A stretch of DNA of 64,000 nucleotides from Mesorhabditis belari (Eukaryota; Nematoda; Chromadorea; Rhabditida; Rhabditidae), in assembly GCA_958450365.1 (NCBI GenBank), contig CAUEEP010000742.1, positions 1,380,001-1,444,000 on the forward strand, in the 5' to 3' direction. Position numbers and translations under genes: made by a program. Below, piece by piece: positions 48,201 to 56,991 of this stretch. How positions within the stretch are numbered: the first letter of the stretch is position 1; every line of letters starts with the position of its first letter. The notes beneath the pieces were generated by a model, which saw only the letters and a program-made list of their open reading frames with translations, was not told the origin of the DNA and made no database searches.

Positions 48201-49917
48201 ACAGAGTTTACGAATATAAACCTTTTTTTAGTTGATCAAAACTTTTTTCAGAAAGTCTCTCTTTACATCATCCTTCGCTCATACATCGGAATGCTTGTTT
48301 ATTGTGTGATACTTTCCTCCACATCGGCTCTCATCATTTTTTGTGGATGGTCTTTGTATGAAGTGAGACTATTATCGTATTTCTTCTATTATAATGGCAT
48401 GGGATTCTATTTTTCGGTGTCATTTTTTTCTGATTTTTGAAAAAATCATAAAGGTGACCATGTGAAAAATTGTTTAAAACTATTAACTAAGAATGCCTTC
48501 AAACTTGAAATAATTTAGATTTTACTGCCATCGCTTTTCCTACATGCATATGACCCATATCCATCATTTTAGCACTCTACCAAATCGTGTTTTGAAAAAT
48601 GAAAAATTGGTTTTTGCTGAGCCTTCCAATGTAAAATTAGAGTGCTATTTTACTAGGAGGTGCCATTCTAATAGAAGAAATACGATTTCATTGGTCTATC
48701 GGACTAAAAAATTTTTTAAGACACTGGAGGAGACAGGGAAAAGCCTCAAGACGAGAAGCATGCAAAAAGAGCTCTTCAAAGCGTTGATCTTTCAGGTAAA
48801 CTTCAGAGTAAAGTGAAATTTTGAATACAGATACGACGTAAGTGTCTCAAATCTTTTTCTAAAATAAATCTCATACTTAACGATATGGTGGTGACGATTT
48901 CTAAACTGAATATATTAGGTGTGTGAAAAAGTAATCCACGTTTTTTAATTTTATCTGATGACCAAATAAGACGCTGTCTTCTCGAAAACCCTCGTTCAAC
49001 CTCTTCAGAAATAGGCCTTACATTAAATTGTGATGGGTCAACCGTAAGGAAACGCTTGAATGTCATGAATTTTATCAAAAAGTTGGACAAATGGATACCG
49101 TATGAACGATAACGCGCGACCACATGTCTCTTTACAGACTCGACAAAAAATCCAGAGTGTTGGATGGGAGGTTTTACCACATCCACCTTATAGTCCAGAC
49201 CTTTCTCCATCTGATTATTATTTATTTTTGTCTCTGTCTAACTTTTTGGCCAATAAACGGTTCAATTCCGAAGAAGATGTCAAAACCGAGGTTGATCTTT
49301 TCTTCGCCTCTAAGGACCAAGATCTTTATTATCGTGGAATGTCTTTACTTGTAGAACGTTGGCAAAAGGTTGTTCTTTCGAATGGTGATTACTTCGTTGA
49401 ATAGAAATTATTTTAACGAAACTTATGGTCTTTTATATTTAAACGTTAAAAACGTGGATTACTTTTTCACACACCTAATAGATTAAAACGCATTGCTTTA
49501 TTTGATCTAAAAAATAATGCTGCGCAAAACTAATAGAGTGAACACAGTAGTTTAAAAAATGTGTTGATTTTTTTTAAAAGAGAACAAAATCCAGTTGATC
49601 GTTCCATTGATATCCGTCTACATACCAACGTCGATTTTTTTCCTCTCGGCGTTGCTCGGTTTCGATGGATGGGACACGGAGATGTTGACAATCAGCATCA
49701 TGCTCGATCCAATCCTAGAGCCTCTTGTCATTATGTATTTCATCAAGTGCTATAGGTTAACCATCAAACTTTTTGCTTTTTAGCCTAACATCTTTACAGG
49801 CGTCCCATCGCGCGTTTCCTTTGCTGTGGCCAAAATAGCGTGTGCGGCTTTGAAACAAGCGTTGGTTCATCAAAATTTGATCATTTAAATCATAAAAAAG
49901 TTTTTTTCTGCTGGTGA
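42256..49917 (+). CDS. STR-type serpentine chemoreceptor
   Basis: Exons: 42256-42438, (one or more unresolved), 44783-44946, 45311-45405, 45634-45711, 48118-48172, 48252-48362, 48721-48795, 49595-49755, 49800-49917. Start MISHLSEIHLVEWALAITLN, then SPKTMGKYPWLLAAYSIFN and TTLDVIVAP: the classic STR TM1-TM2. Later YCNGFSQLLFFLSSQFFYRY (TM3), TTLAAILLYFLVWLVFRRYQ, TYVALNRDEEIFAQIEDQYR, SMQKELFKALIFQ, then LIVPLISVYIPTSIFF (TM6) and LDPILEPLVIMYFIKCYR (TM7), with tail RPIARFLCC. Junctions from 45634 onward and 44946/45311 are phase-matched; the TM2-TM3 link and 45405/45634 are not. Nematode STR receptors sense odorants in sensory cilia (family knowledge). Introns swell to 7.6 kb through nested transposons. 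If the missing link is truly lost, the gene may be a recent pseudogene. Confidence 0.75.
43302..44290. mobile_element. R8-family repeat, split by the palindrome
   Basis: Left part 43302-43448 (CAGGGTGGTCC, GTGTCAGAATTGGTTTTGCC) and right part 44155-44290 (TTTCTCTATTTCATCATAAATCT) match 8432-8740 in order. The 702-bp palindrome lies between them. Confidence 0.65.
43449..44150. mobile_element. 702-bp foldback (palindromic) element
   Basis: Arms 43449-43772 and 43826-44150 are near-perfect complements (outer ends TGTCGTAGCCGCTTACGAAA; inner ends AGGAGAAAGAGGGCGAGGAA), with a 53-nt loop. TATG flanks both sides (43445-43448, 44151-44154), a possible 4-bp target duplication. No coding frame. It lies in a receptor intron on the transcribed strand, so the pre-mRNA would fold into a roughly 320-bp hairpin. 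Confidence 0.9.
46044..47036 (+). pseudogene. Mariner transposase, inactivated
   Basis: Frames joined across at least two shifts (near 46185 and 46530) follow the mariner plan. N-terminal DNA-binding region: SKTAAESHRDLVKAFGNDVL. Linker: WLPHELS. First catalytic Asp: TGDEKWIHFDN. Then TGQTVTSDLYKQQLDRV. The second catalytic site reads FIHYNARPHV, with Tyr in place of the conserved Asp. The third is PPYAPDLAPSDYH. A TGA follows DYH before FLANEKFKNREDVQNWV. The frameshifts, the stop and the lost Asp make it non-functional. Confidence 0.92.
47069..47807. mobile_element. piggyBac-type element nested in mariner, 739 bp
   Basis: Terminal inverted repeats CCCATTCGAAAC (47069-47080) and GTTTCGAATGGG (47796-47807) are flanked by TTAA on both sides (47065-47068, 47808-47811), the piggyBac signature. 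An inner palindrome CTGCAGCGAATAATCGCTGCAG-type motif near 47731 and 47775 forms sub-terminal repeats. It lies downstream of the mariner transposase, inside the mariner ends. Confidence 0.95.
47150..47638 (+). pseudogene. piggyBac transposase N-terminal fragment
   Basis: Two frames hold pieces of a piggyBac-type transposase: FIDDKLINMLVGESNKNGKR near 47260, then IRDYWSSRPVLGGFSHM and SRAKFESILRSLRFCDNELD ending DRLYKFRAIMEHFNAKPETA. The IRDYWS...MSR..F..ILR.LRF.DN...DRLYK pattern is diagnostic of the family. The catalytic DDD core and the C-terminal Cys-rich domain are deleted, and a frameshift separates the pieces. The element needs a helper to move. Confidence 0.88.
48915..49478 (+). mobile_element. 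Internally deleted mariner, 564 bp
   Basis: Terminal repeats of about 30 bp (TTAGGTGTGTGAAAAAGTAA and on), flanked by TA (48913-48914, 49479-49480). The + strand encodes RRCLLENPRSTSSEIGLTLN (second HTH) to DKWIPYER and a stop. After an internal deletion that removed the first catalytic Asp, NDNARPHVSLQTRQKIQSVG, PPYSPDLSPSDYY and a C-terminus to FVE follow intact at 49102-49404. Different family from the mariners at 23.4 and 45.9 kb. Confidence 0.92.
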
Positions 49918-50619
49918 GCCGTATAGTTTCTTTTTCTAAGCTAAGAAAAACTAAAAATATGTTTAAATTAATCAAAGAGAAAAAACTATTCAGGAGAGAA
50001 AGCACAATGGTTTGAATCGCACAACCACAGGAACAAACACAAATGCGAGCACCAGCAATCGAAATCAGATCTCTCCGGAAAGCAAGGAGACCTCACACCA
50101 CTCGTTTCATGGATAATTTCTTCTAATTCTTTGGAAAACACTTTCAATTCTTTGCTACTCAATTAAGTTCAAAATAATAAAACTGGAAAATTCCATTTTT
50201 TGTTTTCAAATCGTAAGAACTTCAAATAAATGGCTTTACGCAACCCATCAGGTGCTATTTACCTGAAAAAGTTAAATATTACAGTGGTAGAGAAAACTAA
50301 GTAAAAGAACTTAGTCAAAATTGTTGAGTTGTCAATCCAAAACAATTCGTCGGTCTTTATACGTTTTTTTGACATGCAAAATCATAAAAACAACGAAACT
50401 TTTTATCAAGATTAAAGAAACTTAAAAAGCTACGTATTTAGAGGTCGTTCAGATGAGGTGGTACGGACGGTAGCAACCCCGAATGCCACCCATAGTTTTA
50501 AGTTTCGCCGCTAATACTAATAACAATTCATGTATTAGAGACATAATTTCACTTATTCTTGTGCTTCATTGCTTATAGTCGCCTTACGCTCGTCTAATCA
50601 AAGTGCAACATTTTCAGCA
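49918..50619. other. Intergenic, nothing recognised
   Basis: AT-rich spacer between the chemoreceptor and block C; no exon or repeat assigned. Confidence 0.4.
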
Positions 50620-52214
50620 TCTTCCGGCCCCACCCGCCGGGGGAGGGGTGGCTTTCGCACTCTATGTGATGCATGGTGGTGTTGTTCCGTTCTTTTGGCT
50701 GATCACCGGATTCTTTGAGTTGCAATGGGTGATGCTAAACAATCGATTTGATAAAAAAAGTCTTTCACCTACGGGTCTTTCACTTTCGCCGTTTTTGCGC
50801 CGTGGAATACGGAATCATAAGAACAGCCAAAAGTTGGAAGATGCTGAAAAGCATTTTGTTTGGAAGACGAAAAAAACAGCCTTGACGCTAATTTAGAAAA
50901 CGGTAAAAGAAAAGTTCTTTGTGAATAGCAATTAGGATCTTATTTACGTGCCGTTTAAAGGGACTGGCGCAAAAGCGGTGCGGCGCGCTTTCTAAAGTGT
51001 GGATACCATACCGCGCACAAAAGTCTCTTTTGCCATTCTTTTTAGTTTTTTCTTCATTCCCATGAGGGGATGGTGAATGCTGTCCGGCTCTTATGCCAGG
51101 TTCCGCTAAGTTTCTTCTCCCTTTGCAAAATTTATTGTGTTCTTATAGCGCGTTTTTAGAGTACTCCTTTCCCCTCGTTCGTTCCCTAGTTTTTATATTG
51201 TTCTGTCCATGTTTCTTGTTTAAATTTCTAAAATGGTTAGATTTCGTTTCTCTCGGTCCCCTTCTACTCAATTGTCTTCGAATCTTTTTGTACGTGCGTT
51301 ATAAACTTAGCTTAACCAATTCTTTTTCAACTAAAAGATAAAATCTACCAAATCTTCGTGGCGCTCTTCTTGGGTTTGGTGTCTAATTTAGAAAAAGGAT
51401 TGGTGAGTGAAAAGGTATTGGGTAAGATTAGATCGTTATTAGCTTAGCCATGTAGTTAGCACTTTTTGCCATACGACTCTCATATAGTTGAACGTTTTGG
51501 TACTATAGGATTATACGCCCCTACACTTAAGTACCTAGCTAATTTACGTTCATCACGAATATTTTGTCTAGTTCAGGCTTACATTTATCAACGCTAGTTT
51601 AACCAAGAAATTGTATTCCAAAGCACTGCTAATATTCACTTAGGTTGTAAAATGATTTTTTTCCTTTTCCTTACCTGGTGCTTATTTCCTTTGAAATAAT
51701 CAATGACGTGTTCTTGGAAGAGCTTTTTCACGTCTCTCATTGGGAAAAGGCGACTTGAGCGGACTTGAGCTAGAGATGCTTCCTGTTGTATTCCAAAGCA
51801 CGGCTAATTGGTCACCACTGCTTCTTTGAGTCTCTGGGAAATCTGCTTATAAACTCGGGGTGCGATTTTCGAAATCCCATACAAAACTTTGCACGCTTAT
51901 AACTCCTGCCAGAATAGCGTTCAGCAAAAACGGATAGCAGATTCGGATTTTGCGTGAAATTCTACGTCGGATAGTATATGACTCGTGTCATTTTGCCATC
52001 CCACCTGGTTGACCTTCCCTTGTAATTTAACGCATAATCCTTTCAAGTCTTTTTTTTCCAAATGTTTTTTTGAAAATAATACCGCCTTTTTTTCTCTAAA
52101 ACACGTCAAATTGGCTCAATATGCAATCTTTCTTAAAACTCTAACTGACGGCTGAATAACAGTTGGGATTACTTTAATTCTTGCGATTAATTAATGATAT
52201 ACTTTTTCATTTCA

Positions 52215-53975
52215 GGATGGGTAGAAGGTGAGCGACGTTACAGTTTAATCGTCAAGAAGAGAAAAATGACGATGACTCGTTGACACATGAATTGCGAGGG
52301 ATTGTGATGAGTCAGACAAAAGGATACAACTTTATCTCTTTCTCGAATGATATGGAAGCTGTTTATCAGTTGGTTTTTTAAAAAAGTAATTAGATGCCCT
52401 GGATAGCTTCTGGTATTGTTCTTAAATTTGAATTTAGTCGAAAAGATACGAAAAGCAAAGGATTTCAAGAGATGGGACTTGGTGGACACGTGTATTGCCT
52501 CGTCAAAGGGTGGGTGTTGCTTTTTAAAATCTTAGTGCTTTGAAATTGAAAAAATTTTACAAATTGCAAGGTAAGCAATCTCTACTTTGTTGAACTAATA
52601 GAAAATGTTAATTTGTTGGTTATTTTGACTAATAAATACATTTAGTATGCAAGCGGAAGAGCGAAAACGAAACGCCTCGATGTGAAATTCTTAGATACCA
52701 TATGATTCCAGCTCCGGCCTGATGGGGAGTTACAGGGACGACCGATACTGGATTAGCTAAGGTTGCGTTAATGCACGATATTAAATTGAATACTAAAAAT
52801 ATCAACTTTTTTTGTAAATGTACTGTTTTTAGATAATCTGCCTATTGCGTTTACTCCACGTGGCGAAAGACCGCTCGGGACGTCCCTATCCGATCTATCA
52901 CAATGAGTTGATGGAAAATGTTCATAATTATGATCGAAGGACTATTCGTTTGGGAGAGGTTACCTTTTGTTATATACTTCAAATGCATACTTTTCAGTAG
53001 CATAATTTGTTTCGATCTACATTATCAACGAACTAATATCCTATTTTTAGAAGCTAGACGGTGAGTTGCTGAAACGTTCGAAGGTGAAAGCCGAAGTGAT
53101 TCGAAATGGGATGATGGTGTATGTCGTGCTCGAAAAAGAGATTGTCGATTTGGTTTGTTCAAAGTATTTACGTGTATGTTTTGTTATTTCTAGATAGAGG
53201 AGCCAAACGTTTGACGAAGACGCTAAATCGGCTCCTATTCAAAAAAAGGAAGCTTGTCGGAAGTATCAAACCAAAGGTAGTTTTTTCATTTAGGTGCTCA
53301 TTTTATTCAATTTTAAGGTTTGTAATGAAGTGATGGGTTCACTTCTTAATCGTTTGTCTAGAAGATAAAATTGCAATGGATCATCATCGACCCGAAATTC
53401 TACATGAATTCTCCATAAAAGCCCCTTCCTCAAGCAGTCATCGCTCCACTACATTTCGCAGAAGAATATGATGGCGAAAACAAGCGGGTTTAGTTGTTCA
53501 GTTGTAAACCTGTTTTTAACGCTATTTTATTTCAAAAGTTGCTCATTCTAATCACGGTATGTTTAGCTTGTCAATTACAAGCGGGACTTATTCGACACAC
53601 GATGCCCAATCGATAACTTCTTATGGAACAAGTGATGGAGTAAATTTTGTCTTTGATGCTTTAAGATGTTCTTGTTAGATCAAACGCATCGATTCTCGAG
53701 CGGATCTGAGCATCAATTCTCGAGCGAGCGACGGATCAATCAATCAATCAGCAAGCAAGCGCTTTGGTACTAAAACTTCTAAATAGTATGCAAACCTATT
53801 ATCTAGAAAAGTTTATGAAGAGAGATTTTCTGTCATAATTAAATCCTTTCTTATTTCTTATTTAGAGATACGAGGATTTGGTGACGAGAGCCATGAATAA
53901 CCCTGAGATCGGACACGCGGCTCTCCAAGCTAATCCCGCTTTATTTGCCCAAATTCTCAGCTTGAGTATGTGAAA
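52215..53975 (+). pseudogene. Unknown repeated gene, block C copy
   Basis: Exons include 52238-52380 (HELRGIVMSQTKGYNFISFS), about 52395-52508 (IVLKFEFSRKDTKSKGFQEM then GLGGHVYCLVKG), 52650-52760 (CKRKSENETPRCEILRYHMI), 52833-52957, about 53050-53154 and 53867-53968 (NNPEIGHAALQANPALFAQI). Damage relative to block B: one extra base in CTCGGGACGTCC (frameshift), loss of the acceptor AG before ATCTACATTATC, and a TAG in the exon at 53.05 kb. It retains 5' exons that B lost. Family not recognised; no signal peptide or membrane segment. Confidence 0.5.
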
Positions 53976-54387
53976 TTTTATCAGGGTTTTTTTACACACT
54001 ACCTCACTGGCTTTTTACCAACTGTTCATACCGCTTTTTTGTTAGGAAACGTCGATTCTCTGTCCTTTCGTCATTGTTCTAGTTGTGTTGCCCATTTTTA
54101 ACCCGTTTGTTGCCCGTTCACAAAACAGTTGATCTGAGGTTTTTCACTTCTAATTGTGTTACATGTTGTTGTTGTTGTTTAATTTTTACCAATGAATGAA
54201 TTGTTCGGACTTGAACTTTGTATTTTTTGAAATGATCGAGTCTTAATTTAAGGGTTTACCTCAATTTTCTCAATTCTGTTTTTAAACTATTCATTGTTTT
54301 GTTTTCTGGTAATTTATAAAGTTCACTATTTTCGATAAATCATTATTTGAAATATGTAACGATTTTAGATAAAACTATCAAAGTCAA

Positions 54388-54546
54388 ATGAAACTCGAAC
54401 GTATGAGCTCTTCAGAAAGTGATGAGGAATTGTTTGAAACGGAAAATGATTCATTTGATGACGAAAAAAAGTGGGTCCAAAAAGTAGCGACATGCGGGTG
54501 GGTGGTAACCGTTCGTTTTCTTAACCTTATTACACCGTACTCATAA
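54388..54546 (+). CDS. Possible 52-aa acidic peptide (block C)
   Basis: Same frame as at 35314-35472, beginning MKLERMSSSESDEELFETEN. It is upstream of small gene C on the same strand. Two intact copies are compatible with coding, but short length and high overall identity give little proof. Confidence 0.3.
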   Translation: MKLERMSSSESDEELFETENDSFDDEKKWVQKVATCGWVVTVRFLNLITPYS

Positions 54547-55101
54547 TAAAGTGAGTTTGGCTCATCTTTATTACTAAGTTATTTTTTTGGAGCTAGTTTT
54601 CTTGTTTTTTAGTCTACTCGCCATATATATTTTAAAAAAGATTGGTGGTAAGTTGAAACACAAACATCTCTATCAAATTAAATTAGCTACAGAAAGTTGA
54701 CCAAATTTGCATTTCATTTCAGAAATTAGAAATAAATTTCAGATTCAATAATCAGAAATAAAATTTGTATTTTCGAATTAACATTGGTCACAAAAAAAGA
54801 TTTCTCAAAAGAAAGTGAAAGTTTCATTGTTTACTTTTCGTCGCGCAAATCGGTTAGTTTTTAATTTTTTGTACTTTCTGTATTAAATTTAACAATTTGG
54901 GTATGACTAACTTTTTTCAATTTTTGGTTTTCAATGTTTTTACCTAAATTGGTTTCATAAGATTGTAAACTAAACTATCAACAACTTTTATTTGGGAAAA
55001 ATTATAATGATATTCGTGCTGTAACTATTCAGAAAACAAATTGAATAAAGTTAGGCTAAAAAGTGTTCAAATTAATAATTTAACTTGAAGATTTTAGAAG
55101 T

Positions 55102-55520
55102 ATGGCTCCTCAACTTCGTTTCGAAATCAATAACATTCAGGAACAACGGTTCAATTGGACCGTCAACCGAAATGAAATCGTAATCGATTTTGAGGATGAA
55201 ACTTTCACCCTGCAAAAGCAGCGCCGAGGCAATCGTTCCTACAGCCAAACGAATGCTGTGAGAAACCGACGCGTTTTGACAGTTCATAATCTTCGCTTGA
55301 TGGTAAAGATTTATTTATAAACAAAACGCTAGTGAAACTTTTGTTGTGAAATATCAATCGCACTGAAACCTCATTAAAATTTCTAACTCTTGTCATTTAG
55401 TGTTCGCATGGTCAACCACATGACGTTGGAACCGTCAATTTGATCATTTCTACTGCCGACCCCGGACTAGACCGTGAACTTGTGAACGAGCTTCAAGATA
55501 ACGGATACAATCTCGAATGA
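55102..55520 (+). CDS. Small fast-evolving protein, family member C
   Basis: Exons 55102-55302 and 55401-55520 encode 106 residues, start MAPQLRFEINNIQEQRFNWT, end LQDNGYNLE, same intron site and phase as A and B. The first 11 codons of exon 2 (CSHGQPHDVGT) are unchanged, whereas the last 20 codons of the protein differ strongly from A (PGLDRELVNELQ against PEIIIDLVVQLR). Changes move charge and polarity repeatedly (Glu/Asn, Gly/Arg, Ile/Asp). Intact frame. No domain recognised. Confidence 0.75.
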
Positions 55521-56196
55521 AGACCCATGAATTGGCAAAAAAAATTGTATGATACGGGTATTTTTTTGGGACTGGGATTTTTTATTAATAAATTTTTTAT
55601 GCAAATTGTTTGACACTTTATAGCACAACTAACAATCAAATTATAACTCACCATTAAATTATCGTATGAAAATAAATCAACTGGGGGGTTTGTGGAAAAT
55701 GCCCAAAACTCTCATAAAGCTTGTTAAAACTTAAAACGTTGGAAATGCGCATTGAAGTTTGTATGCAAATGTGGTTATTCGAATTGAAGACCAAATTAAA
55801 ATGCAAATTTTGCGGGGCTTTATTTACATGGATACTTTCTTTAACCAATTCTGAACAAAAGAAAAATCTTTTTTCTTCTTGGTTTTTTGCAATCTTGAAC
55901 AAATGCTACGACGGCAATCCGCCAATCATTTTTCACTTTTCTATCTCTTTTTTTCATTTCGTTCTCAGTCTCTTTTCAGATCACCGCAAAATTTTTGTTC
56001 TTAAACAAAAGAAACGAAAAGGAACGTAGAAATTGAAAATTTTTAGTGATATTTGTCTTTTTTGTGATCTTAATCAAACGAATACTTTCTTCGACCAATA
56101 GCGAAAAATTTTCTCATTCTGGCTCAACGATTAGCAGAGTTTAGCGCATAGCAAAACGTTTACTCATTCAATACTAATATTTTGTTTTTAGTCGAT

Positions 56197-56632
56197 CTCT
56201 TCCTGGAGAAATGGCACCCGATTCTTAACGTGACCGCGTCACTCAACCTTCCCCAAGCCCTCAATGAGAAGATCAGCTTCATTGCAACGGATGAGTTGGC
56301 ACTGGCAACACTTCGACTTTAAGCCCAAGCCGATAGAAATCGACTGCAATCACAAGGATTCGATGTCACTCATCATGTTTCTGCTGAACCAAGTTGGAAG
56401 CGACGGACTGGCCAATCTTTACCTTAACATTGCTGCATTCAAATTCTTCAATGAAGAACCAAACGAACAGCACGGAAGGTTCTTGACGGCAGGCAGCCAA
56501 GCAGCCGCTCGCACGACGTCAACTACGCATCTAAGGCCGACCCAAGCTCAGCACATCCACAAGATTATCGATTTCGGCACAACGGCTACTAAAGTGGATT
56601 TGAGGACAGCTACCATGGTTCTGCTGATGTAA
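56197..56632 (+). pseudogene. Degenerate ORF in duplication copy 2
   Basis: Matches 11375-11836. The C-terminal piece DSMSLIMFLLNQVGSDGLAN to the stop at 56632 is open in both copies, and the upstream FLEKWHPILNV frame stops at the same TAA. Family unknown. Confidence 0.35.
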
Positions 56633-56991
56633 ATGTGCTCTGATGCTGATTTGGGACAAATAATGGAATCAAACATCTCAGAACTACCCTGAGCTCGACC
56701 CTTATTGCTCAATTGCACACTCCAATGAATCAAAGTCATCAAGAAACAGGACAAGAAAAAGTGATATCTTGAATTACGTACATTTTCTAAATTTTCTTTA
56801 TTCAAAATACGAGCACACACCGTAAGACAGCTTCCTTTTCGCTAACTTTTTTGCATTTTTTTGATTTTCCTTTTGTCGAACAACTGTGTTGAATTATGGT
56901 AATTTTATAAAGCTCACAAATTGTAGTGCAAACGATTCTTTGTGTCAAAAAATCCACTTAGAAACAATTTATTCTCAATTTCACAACGCAA

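Larger units (their letters stand above)
50624..55830 (+). repeat. Duplicated block C (inverted relative to B)
   Basis: From the GGCCCCACCCGCC edge at 50624 to the CTTTATTTACATGG edge at 55830, where segmental duplication copy 2 starts. It is the inverse of B, with extra sequence at 51345-52830. It carries a partial copy of the small membrane ORF (50624-50890, no native start), the unknown gene copy, the acidic ORF and small gene C. At the left edge CAGCATCTTCC occurs both here and, inverted, at 50836-50846. Confidence 0.93.
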
